The notes under the pieces are model-generated. The model worked only from the letters and a program-made list of their open reading frames with translations, was not told the DNA's origin and made no database searches. A stretch of 64,000 bases of DNA, from the NCBI GenBank assembly GCA_029168955.1, contig JAPDOI010000697.1, positions 244,498-308,497 of the forward strand, given 5' to 3'. The position numbers and the translations under genes are program-made. This document shows, piece after piece, positions 55,637 through 64,000 of the stretch (within the stretch, counting starts at the first letter, position 1; each line of letters opens with the position of its first letter). This DNA comes from Aplectana chamaeleonis (taxonomy: Eukaryota > Nematoda > Chromadorea > Rhabditida > Cosmocercidae).

Positions 55637-56163
55637 ATGTCCTTGTAGTCACCTTTAATCTTATTTTTGATGAACTAGCTTCGTTAGAATGAACCCCCTC
55701 ACGGCTAAATACTTACCACCGCTCTCACTTTGTTTATTTACATTAAATTCCTACAATGGCTGTATTGAAAGTATCGTACCTCTGTCTTCTTCGATTTCCT
55801 CCAGTTTCATTTCATACCTCCTCCACGTTCTCTAATAAATTGCATTTGTTAATTATTATTGTGAGGGCGTCCAATCCAGTGTGTATTGTATACAAAGATG
55901 CGGAAAAACTCTGGAGTTTGAGGTACTTCGCCTCTCACACCGTCTGGAGGCCCCGTCGTTGTGTATTATTAGCTCCACTTACATGATACTCTAATCAAAA
56001 ATCTGGTCAAGTGACACGTAACATCGCTTCAAGTTACTTGTGAACTAAAAGAAAGTTGCGTGAAGCCATCATGCAACTTATGTACCCTAAGGTCTCAAGT
56101 AACTTGTTCAAAAATTCCTGAGCATGTCGCACGGCAAGTCAAGTTCTGACGAATGGTGGCATT
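55637..56163. other. No gene recognised
   Basis: 56010-56110 repeats AAGTTACTTG/AAGTAACTTG and CAACTT words. No frame with support. Confidence 0.35.
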
Positions 56164-57253
56164 CCAGGGGCCGAATGCAAGAATGCGAAGGTTGGGGCAG
56201 GGGCAGGGCAATCGGCGCCTACTCAGGGAGTCGATGGGGTTCTATTCGGCCACGATTGGCTTTCGACTCGACTACAAAGCGGTTGGACGACGATATTGCC
56301 ACGTAATTTCCTTGCGCCACGTGGCCTAATCGTCGTCAAATTAGGCGCCAATCATATACCACTCGGCCACGATACGCTTTCGATTCGACTACAATGAGTT
56401 TGGACGACGAAAGAGCGACAATGCCCATGATTGAACACGTTGATCGATCGCTTCAGAACTGACCCGGTGCATGTCAACCGCACAGCACGTATATAAGGGG
56501 CTCGATCCCCAAGAGAGCGCAGTGCGCCTTTCGGGCCGCTCTTGGAAGGTGACTACGAGTCACTTTCTGGACGATTTTTGAACCGCTAAGGGGTCTCCCC
56601 CACGGTCCTCGGCGAGGGAAGCTCCCTCGCTGTCGACCGTGGCGAGGGTGATGTCCCTATCGCGGACTGCTGTGGGGGTGATTCCCTACTGCGGTCCGTG
56701 ACTTGGACCGTATCCTTGTTGGGGGAGACCCGCTCCCATCGAAGGTGTGGCAGCCCGCCCCCAGCGTCACGTGCTTCTATTGAAGAGGCCACGTGCTTTG
56801 GCGTGGGAAATAGGGTGCGGCAAAAGTTTTGCCTCGCTGCGCCACGTAGTGCTATCGAACAGGCCACGTGCTGCCGCGTGGGAAATGAGGGTGCAGCAAA
56901 AGTTCCTTTCAACTCGACTAGGTACCCGAATAGAAAGCCTATCGTGGCCGAATAGGATCGCCCGACTCTCTGAGTACGAAGGTCGCCGATGCTTACAAGA
57001 CAGGTCACGTCTATCGTAGTTAGTTACAAGTCAAGACACGTATATCGTGCCCCAGTACTCTTCTCGCTGTGCCCCAAGTCGCTAGCTGGGGCGGCTAGGG
57101 AACAGAGAGAATGACTAATGGAGCACGACATACGTGTTTTGACTTCAAACTAACTAGGATAGACGTGTCCTGTCCTGTAATCATCGGCGATTTCAAAGGC
57201 GCCGACTGCCCTGCCCCTGTCCCAACCGTCGCGTTCTTGCATACGGCTCCAGG
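56164..57253. mobile_element. Composite foldback, CCAGGGGCCG family with long interior
   Basis: Left CCAGGGGCCGAATGCAAGAA and right, reversed, CTGGAGCCGTATGCAAGAAC. Left arm continues GGGGCAGGGGCAGGGC and TCGGCGCC. Next layer is TATTCGGCCACGATTGGC facing GCCTATCGTGGCCGAATA. The right part (56985-57250) is nearly the whole 333-bp unit. Interior holds GACGACGA and CACGTG words and a promoter-like cassette. It appears to be an element with another foldback inserted in its middle. Confidence 0.75.
56455..56580 (+). promoter_or_regulatory. Dispersed TATA-box promoter-like cassette, copy 3
   Basis: CACGTATATAAGGGGCTCG with TATATAAG at about 56490-56497. Downstream GGAAGGTGACTACGAGTCAC and TTTCTGG correspond to the blocks at 25666-25695 and, reversed, 2125-2145. 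The part between TATA and this block is diverged. Followed by GC-rich repeats (GTGGGGGTGATTCCCTACTG), as at copies 1 and 2. Confidence 0.4.
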
Positions 57254-58098
57254 TGGACGAAACTCTGGTTTTCTCCGGTCCCCACACATCACTTGAAACC
57301 AATTTTGTTTCCAAAACGCGAAAGAATACTCAATTCTTCATCAGAACAATAAAACACAGATTAACTTATCCTCCATAGCTTCATGAAAACATTCGACAGA
57401 AAACATTATTCATTGCGTTAGAGGTAGTCCTGTTGTTGCTTGTAATTGTTGAATTGTTTCGAGATAAAAAGTGTTTTAACTATTTTCACAACTCACCGTC
57501 TTACTTGCAAATTTTCTTCATGAAATTCCACTGAAGTTCGGAAATTACACTACCTTCTTTGTCGGAATTTTCGGAACTTTCTCTATTCAATGTTTTTTTG
57601 GTCGCTTGTTTCTCAAAATCGAGAAGTGAAAATCATGGCTACTGTGCCGAAATCTAGGGAAACAGCCGATTTTTATTTCCAAAAGTTTGCGATTAAAAAG
57701 GTACCAGGCTAAAGGGGGTGCATGTTCAAAATTACCGTTCCGGGACGTGTGCCCAGCCCTGGCCCACCCTGGTTTCCACAACCGTAACATGTCCACGCAT
57801 GTTTTCGTGCTTTACGGCTAATTCAATACGTATACCCACGATTTTGAAATACTCTCCAAATTTGAGCTTTCCATTTGCTTCCGTTACCAGCCTCCTGGCC
57901 AAAAGAACGGGCTCTCTTGCTCATTTTTAAGCGTTCCAGCAAAACCATGAACGCCGTCCGAAAAAAGGAGATGAAAGATTTTTTGACCAAAATAGCGTGG
58001 TTTCCTCTATTTTTCCTGAATCTCAAAAAACCGTTCCAAAGCGTTCTTGGTTGGTATGTTTCCCGGTAAAATGGGGGCTATTATCCGGAAAATGTGAG
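57254..58098. other. No gene recognised
   Basis: AT-rich, several short frames, no shared repeats except CCAGCCCTGGCCCACCC at 57755. Nothing supportable. Confidence 0.35.
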
Positions 58099-58912
58099 CT
58101 ACAATACCCGCTCTAGGTTTCGTAAGAACGGGGAGCATTTGCCAAACTTGGCAAAAAAGGGTCCGATGTATGTAACTTTTTGAATGAAGACTTTTTTGAT
58201 TTCTAAAAACACTATCTTATTCACGGATCAAATTGTTTCGTAATTATGTGACTTGTGTGCCGAAGTTACTTAAAATCGCTTTGTTTTCAAAGAAATAGTT
58301 TTTGTAGTTTTTGCAATCGTTTTCCAAAAACGTCGCGGGCGGCGAAGTGCGGCGAAACTTTGAGCAGTATTTGTACAACTTATGGAAGAGCAATCTGTAT
58401 GTTTTCTCCATAGATTAGGTGCAGGTGAGAGATTTGACAGGTTTATTTTGGTTGAATTTTCGAAATCCTTCATTTAAGAGTCCAGGGTTCTCGCAACAAA
58501 ACTCCGACTTTTCAGGTAGTTCTCAAGCGTAGTTAATCAAGGACTTCGAAAATTCAACCAACAGAAGCCTTGAGATTCTCTCACCTGCACCTAATTTATG
58601 AAAAAAACATACAGATTGCTCCCCTATTACTTGTACAATTACTGCTCAAAGTTTCGCCGCACTTCGCCGCGCGCGACGTTTTTGGAAAACGATCGCAAAA
58701 ATTATTTCCTTCGAAAACAAAGCGATTCTAGGTAACTTCGGCACACAGGTCACATAATTACGAAGCAAATTGATCTGTGAATATGATAGTGTTTTCAGAA
58801 ATCAAAAAAGTCTTCATTCAAAAAAGTTACCTACATCGGACGCTTTTTTGCCAGGTTTGCCAGATGCTCCCCGTTTTTACAAAACTTAGCGCGGGTATTG
58901 TATTTCCATGCT
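58099..58912. mobile_element. Large foldback, arms about 380 bp
   Basis: Arms 58099-58480 and 58540-58912 mirror at high identity: CTACAATACCCGC, GAACGGGGAGCATTTG, GCCAAACTTGGCAAAAAAGG, AATGAAGACTTTTTTGATTT, AATTATGTGACTTGTGTGCC, AACGTCGC, GGCGAAGTGCGGCGAAACTT and AGGTGCAGGTGAGAGA. The loop is about 60 bases. It is the longest hairpin in the window, with no open frame suggesting a transposase. Confidence 0.95.
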
Positions 58913-59984
58913 ATTTCGCGCAGGCGGGGTATTACCAGTCTGATCCACGCGATTTCTATGCAGAGTTCCTCCGGGAATGAGACGCTCATAGAGTTAATTT
59001 TCGGCCAATGCGCAGTTTCCGACAAGGGCTCTGAGCACATGCATCGCTCCTGATCATAAATTCTCTGGGGTGGTAGTAAACTAGCCAGAGCTGGGAGTTT
59101 GAAACCGTGATCATGTCGCAATAATCGGGAGGAATTGATGCTCGAGACATTGATGTAACCTTCAATCTAATTGGCATCTGTCTCATAATATTTGTTTGCA
59201 AAACTAGCCGTCGGTGGAGATGAACTCGCGAACCACTGTTCAATAACAGCGACACATCGCTCTGCACCATATGCCGACGAAAGGCAGCTACAAGAAGCGG
59301 TGGACATCAAAAACCATTGCACACGCTTATGCAAAACTGGGTGTACGGGGGGGGGGGGAGGGGCGTTCCCATAACCTCGCTGGAGGCAACAGCGCGACAC
59401 TGCGCTGCGCCACGCAACCACGAGGTGACAGACCATCGAGAGGCTTTCTAAGGCTCTTGAAACTTATGTCTTACATTAACGATTACCACATTCTCGACAG
59501 GGATATCAGCTATGATCCTGATAACAGCAAAAATCATAGTTTTCAACGATAGTGCAATCGTTTTTCCCGTGTTCACTAAACGTTTCAACCATCCTGAAAA
59601 GCACACTTCCTCCTAACCGCCCTTTCATACTTTGAAAACGGCGAAAAAAATCGCAGAAATCCGTGAAAAAAATTGCTGAAATCCGCGATTTTTGTCGCTG
59701 ATATTACGGATTTCCCTAAAAACAGGCTAATCGTGCGAGGACCATCTGACATTACGGGTAGGGACGCAGAGGAATCTTTGTAGTATTGAAGGGAATGGAT
59801 TTCGCCCACTTTCTGAGAGAGGTTTGCACTCAGTAAATGCGCCTTCTCTTGTTTGGGAAGGTGAATACCCCGTACAATGCGACAAGACTTCAGAAGTAGA
59901 TTTCTGGCCACCGTACGGAGTGGATAGTGTTGCAAGGAGTGAGCAGGACTCGGGGGAATTGTGCAGGATTTGGGAGGAGGCGCT
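58913..59984. other. No gene confirmed; poly-G tract
   Basis: GGGGGGGGGGG at about 59346-59358. Two overlapping plus-strand frames around 59190-59550 look weakly protein-like (Asp/Glu/Lys mixture) but lack splice signals. 59640-59700 has GCGAAAAAAATCGC and AAATCCGCGATTTTTG words also seen at 61380-61560. Confidence 0.35.
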
Positions 59985-60156
59985 ATCGTGTATCAATACT
60001 CCTGAGGAGGTGGCAGTGAGAACGGGGTGAGCAAGGTTCCTGATTGGACGCAAACACGGGCTGGCCCCGGCCCTCGGCTGTTGGGCGTCCAATCAGGAAC
60101 CTCGCTGCCTCCCCATTTCTCCCGCTCTGAGGTGTTGATACACGATGGGCCACCAC
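59985..60156. mobile_element. 172-bp foldback
   Basis: ATCGTGTATCAATACTCC, AGGTTCCTGATTGGACG and their mirrors CGTCCAATCAGGAACCTC and GTTGATACACGAT surround a GC-rich centre, GGCTGGCCCCGGCC. Satellite-like words GTGCAGGATTTGGGAG precede it and GCAGGACTTCAGTGGGAG follow it, so it may sit inside an old satellite-bearing element. Confidence 0.85.
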
Positions 60157-60159
60157 CCT

Positions 60160-61262
60160 GCAGTGACGTCATAGAAGGTGCGCAGGACTTCAGTGGGAGT
60201 GTTCAGGACGTCATAGAAAGTGTGCAGGACTTCGGTGGGATTGTGCAGGACTTTAGGGGGAGTGTGCAGGACGTCATAGAACGTGTGCAGGACTTTAGTG
60301 GGAGTGTGCAGGACGTAATAGAAAGTGTGCAGGAATTCAGTGGGAGTGTGCAGGACACCACATAAAGTGTGCAGGACATCAGTGGGAATGTGCAGGACGT
60401 GATAGAAAGTGTGCAGAAAACCAGTGGGAGTGTGCAGATGGTCAGAAACAGAAACCTGGCAACAACCTGCACGAATTTCTGCTGCGTGCTGTCTGGTGCT
60501 GCGCAGCGGCCTCAAACTTCTGCACACTCTCCGAGCTGTCCTGTACGAGTATTGGGATATCAACATCATATTTTTGGATTCTCAGATCGGGCATTGCATT
60601 TGTCCATCTACAGTCTGTACGCATCGCACTGATACTGGCACGGATCGCACTGATGTGTTATAATATACGTGCACTGAGTTTGCGCCAACGCGAAATAAGA
60701 ATCGCAAAGTACGAGTGCTTTCCGTGCGCAGTGTAGATGGACAAATGCAATGCCCGGTCCGAGAATACAAAAATATGATGTTGTTATCCCAATACTCGTA
60801 CAGGACAGCACGGAGAGTGTGCAGAAGTTTGATGCCGCTGCGCAGCACCAGACAGCACGCAGCAGAAAGGCGTACAGGTTGTTGCGAGGTGTTTGTTTCT
60901 GTCCATCTGCGCACTCCCACTGATGTCCTGCTCACTTTCTATGACGTCCTGTACACTCCCACTGATGTCCTGCGCACTTTCTATGACGTCCTGCACACTC
61001 CCACTGGTGTCCTGCACACTTTCTGTGGTGTCCTGCACACTCCCACTGATGCCCTGCACACTTTCTGTGGTGTCCTGCACACTCCCACTGATGTCCTGCG
61101 CACTCTCTATCACGTCCTGCACACTCCCACTGATGCCCTGCACACTTTCTGTGGTGTCCTGCACACTCCCACTGATGTCCTGCGCACTTTATATGACGTC
61201 CTGCACACTCCCACTGGTGTCCTGCACACTTTCTATGAAGTCCTGCCCACTTTTATACACAA
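60160..61262. mobile_element. 1.1-kb foldback with 42-bp satellite monomers in both arms
   Basis: Left arm: about six 42-bp monomers (GTGTGCAGGACTTCAG, TGGGAGTGTGCAGGACG, TCATAGAAA), then CAGATGGTCAGAAACAGAAA, TGCTGTCTGGTGCTGCGCAG, CACTCTCCG and GTACGAGTATTGGGATA. The right arm is the same order reversed, with about eight monomers at 60905-61255. The central 120 bases contain GTGCACTGAGTTTGCGCCAA, as in the 20.8-kb foldback, and GATCGCACTGAT repeats. The monomer is the S1 relative. No coding frame of its own. Confidence 0.93.
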
Positions 61263-61567
61263 TACTATGCCAGCTTAACAGTGCGAGCTTAACAAAAATA
61301 TACTGCTAACTTCTCTAGGATGACGCTATTGCGACAAGAATCATCTCAACCATTCTTCTCGCAAATGTTCAAACTGCGAAAAAAATCGCTGAAAAATTTT
61401 CGAGGAATTCGAAAAAACGACTGTGAACGACAATCATCGCTGCGATCCGCGTCAAAAATCGCAGCTTGAATTCGCGTTTTTTTTTCGCCAGCGATAAAAT
61501 TCGCGATACTCTGGTATGCTTAACCATTGCAGATCTGCGATTTATTTCGCAGTTTTCGAAGGGTGAA
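61263..61567. other. No gene; ATCGC-rich degenerate repeat
   Basis: GCGAAAAAAATCGC, AAAAATCGCAGC and GCGATTTATTTCGC words in both orientations, similar to 59640-59700. Confidence 0.5.
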
Positions 61568-61735
61568 AGGGGGTAAAGCCTCTTTCACACTTGCCCGACC
61601 GACGTCGGACGACTCGTTATCGGATGTGTAATATCTATCAACCCTACCCTACCCATCTTATCTATCTTAACTTATCAAATTTGATAACGAGTCGTCCTAC
61701 GTCGGCCGGCAAACTATGAAAAGGGGTTTAGTTTT
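61568..61735. mobile_element. 168-bp foldback
   Basis: CTTTCACACTTGCCCGACC, GACGTCGGACGACTCGTTAT mirrored by GATAACGAGTCGTCC, TACGTCGGCCGGC and CTATGAAAAGG. Loop has CTACCCTACCCATCTTATC. Non-coding MITE-like. Confidence 0.9.
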
Positions 61736-61792
61736 CAAAGGTCATAGTAAGCAGGTTTCGGTCATAATGAAAGCAAAAGCGGAAATAAAACC

Positions 61793-62068
61793 AACCCACT
61801 CCGGTCGATATTAGGTATGGAGTAGCCACGCAAAACGGAAGAAATTAAGTGATAAAACTCATCCTCGAATGATAAAAATCGTCCCATGGATATGATAAAG
61901 TTTGGATTCCAACTGATAAAAACCGTTCTGAATGATAAAAATCCACCTGATACGCACTGGCGACGACATAGGAGAAGGTGGAATTTCAACAGATGAGGAT
62001 GATTTTTATCGCTTCATTTCTTCCCGTCCTGCGTGTGTCTCATAGATATCGACCGGGTGGGACTAAGA
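61793..62068. mobile_element. 276-bp foldback
   Basis: CCCACTCCGGTCGATATT, GGAAGAAATTAAGTGATAAA and CTCATCCTCG are mirrored by GATGAGGATGA, TTTATCGC, TTCATTTCTTCC and ATATCGACCGGGTGGG. The loop repeats GATAAAAATC/TGATAAAAACC words. Confidence 0.9.
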
Positions 62069-62164
62069 TGGCCGGTTTTTCGGCCGACTATGACGGGGGC
62101 CTAAGAGATGGTAGCCGTGTTTTTGTTGATTGATTCGTGAAGTATATTACTTTCCCTCTGACTA

Positions 62165-63455
62165 ATCCTTCTGAGGTCGTATTTGCCAACAACCCGCCGA
62201 GGGTAGTCGAAGGGAAGCGGAAGGGATGATACCGCGCGCGGCAGAGGAGCAGATCAACCCATCTTACACCATGTAAGATGGAAATGCAAACTGTGTTACG
62301 TATCGATATCACTGCGGAAAGATAAAGATTCCATCGCGAAGCAGCCATTCTTCAGCTATGCGTTATTCGAAAAATTCCGGCGGTCGCGAGGGAAGCCATA
62401 AGGCGATGAGGTGGCCAGGAGCGCGCACTTTGTACTGAATTACACGATTTACCCTTTCGATTTCGGCGGGTTGATGGCGAAAACGACCCCTGGGGCCGTA
62501 TTCGCCAACAACCCGCGAAGGGAAGTCGAAGGGAAGCGGAAGGGATGATACTGCGCGCGGCAGAGGAGCAGATCAACCCATCTTACACCATGTAAGATGG
62601 AAATGCAAACTGTGTTACGTATCGATATCACTGCGAAAAGATAAAGATTCCATCGCGAAGCAGCCATTCTTCAGCTATGCTATTCGAAAAATTCCGGCGG
62701 TCGCGAGGGAAGCCAAGGGAGGCGAGAGGTGGCCGTGGAGCGCGCACTTTGTACTGAATTTCACTCTAGTTTCTACCCTTTCGATTTCGGCGGGTTGATG
62801 GCGAAAACGACCCCTGGGGCCGTATTCGCCAACAACCCGCCAAGGGAAGTCGAAGGGAAGCGGAAGGGATGATACCGCGCGCGGCAGAAGAGCAGATCAA
62901 CCCATCTTACACCATGTAAGATGGAAATGCAAACTGTGTTACGTATCGATATCACTGCGAAAAGATAAAGACTCCATCGCGAAGCAGCCATTCTTCAGCT
63001 ATGCTATTCGAAAAATTCCGGCGGTCGCGAGGGAAGCCAAGGGAGGCGAGAGGTGGCCGTGGAGCGCGCACTTTGTACTGAATTTCACCTTATCTACCCT
63101 TCGACTCCCCGGCGGGTTGATGGCGAAAACGACCCCTGGGGCCGTATTCGCCAACAACCCGCGAAGGGAAGTCGAAGGGAAGCGGAAGGGATGATACCGC
63201 GCGCGGCAGAAGAGCAGATCAACCCATCTTACACCATGTAAGATGGAAATGCAAACTGTGTTACGTATCGATATCACTGCGAAAAGATAAAGACTCCATC
63301 GCGAAGCGGCCATTCTTCAGCTATGCGATTCGAAAAATTCCGGCGGTCGCGAGGGAAGCCAAGGGAGGCGAGAGGTGGCCGTGGAGCGTGCAATTTGTAC
63401 TGAAATTTCACCTCATCTACCCTTCGACTCCCCGGCGGGTTGATGGCGAATAAGA
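62165..63455. repeat. 322-bp tandem repeat, four copies
   Basis: TTCAGCTATGC starts at 62351, 62670, 62994 and 63316 (steps 319, 324, 322). Each unit has GGCGGTCGCGAGGGAAGCC, TTTGTACTGAATTTCAC-like, GGCGGGTTGATGGCGAAAAC, GCAGATCAACCCATCTTACA and GTAAGATGG (palindrome around CCATCTTACACCATGTAAGA). The first unit is partial and diverged upstream of 62165, and the last ends at GGTTGATGGCG. Each unit keeps a similar minus-strand frame of about 70 codons, as expected from recent duplication. Confidence 0.95.
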
Positions 63456-63783
63456 CCCCTGTACTTCTCGTGATATGCGTTCCGGATTTTTCTTATCATT
63501 CTACACTAGCTAGAGTTGCGAATTCAAGTAGAACTGGCCCACAAATCTGTCAGAGGAATAGCTGTACCAGAATCCGCTGGAAGATAATATTCAAAATTTG
63601 GATTTTTCATGAAAAATTACCTTTGGATTTTTCCCGGTTTTTTTTTCGACTTTGTTTTTCTGCAGTTTGTTACTAACTTTTGCCATGACATCCTGCTTTT
63701 TTCAGGTATGATTGATAATTTTCATAAACACAGTCTAGTAATACTGCAACTTGTTTCTTCTTCCCGGTTTTCGTATCCACCAC
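63456..63783. other. No gene recognised
   Basis: AT-rich. A CTTTTTTCAG/GTATG at about 63700 resembles a splice junction, but no frame joins it. Confidence 0.35.
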
Positions 63784-63926
63784 ATGAGGCCGGGATCATA
63801 TCTTATCTCTGCTGAGCGACGCGACTCAATGTTTAACACCTATCAGTATCAAATCTCAAAATCTAATTTGCGTGATATAGCACAGCTGCCGACGTCGATC
63901 GCGGAGAGTATGATCCCGGCCTCAAG
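63784..63926. mobile_element. 143-bp element with 19-bp terminal inverted repeats
   Basis: ATGAGGCCGGGATCATA and its mirror TATGATCCCGGCCTCAAG enclose an unpaired centre with AATCTCAAAATCTAATTTG. Typical small MITE structure. The last 75 bases of the window after it contain ATTCGAGTGATTC, S3-like words. Confidence 0.85.
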
Positions 63927-64000
63927 CACAGGGAGAGTAGGTACCAGTCTCGGGACAGAATCGAGTAATTGTTTGAATAATATTCGAGTGATTCTAATAT

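Noticed and set aside
56586..57008. 140-codon minus-strand frame
   Set aside because: It lies within GC-rich repeats containing CACGTG words and the arm of a foldback; composition explains the open frame.
62088..63313. Four similar minus-strand proteins of about 70-100 residues
   Set aside because: They are copies of one 322-bp tandem unit; no evidence that the frame is selected.

Overview
This is a eukaryotic, probably animal, chromosome segment made almost entirely of repeats. There are no operons, no bacterial ribosome-binding sites and no long non-repetitive open frame. The few exon-like stretches use TTTCAG-type splice acceptors, and one is followed by a 63-base intron. TTAA-flanked short elements with AGGCA ends are abundant. 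These traits fit a nematode best, but no ribosomal or conserved gene is present to prove the lineage.

Layout. 0-3 kb: rearranged foldback elements and two TTAA-type elements. 3.9-5.1 kb: a 42-bp minisatellite (S2). 6.9-9.3 kb: one TTAA element and the only reasonably convincing coding segment, a two-exon minus-strand candidate at 7.56-8.05 kb. 10-28 kb: a dense nest of short inverted-repeat (MITE-like) elements, dispersed repeats, AT-rich 41-42-bp repeats (S3), a possible minus-strand gene remnant at 19.2-19.7 kb, an (AT)n microsatellite, and two foldback elements sharing one TTAA. 28.4-51.1 kb: a 42-bp satellite (S1) of about 440 monomers with higher-order structure. It is split at 34.0 kb by a 4.1-kb insertion with a TA target-site duplication. 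51.7-52.4 kb: a further S1 piece interrupted by a 306-bp element with an 8-bp duplication. 52.4-64 kb: large foldbacks, one of which carries S1-related monomers in its arms (60.2-61.3 kb), and a 322-bp tandem repeat.

No gene system can be reconstructed. The biology visible here is repeat evolution. Several tandem arrays share a 41-42-bp period despite different sequences. S1 looks like a dimer of a 21-bp unit whose less diverged form lies inside a foldback element. Nested insertions with readable target duplications give a relative timeline: satellite growth first, then the TA insertion, then small elements inside it. All alignments were made by eye; copy numbers and boundaries are approximate unless a target duplication fixes them.
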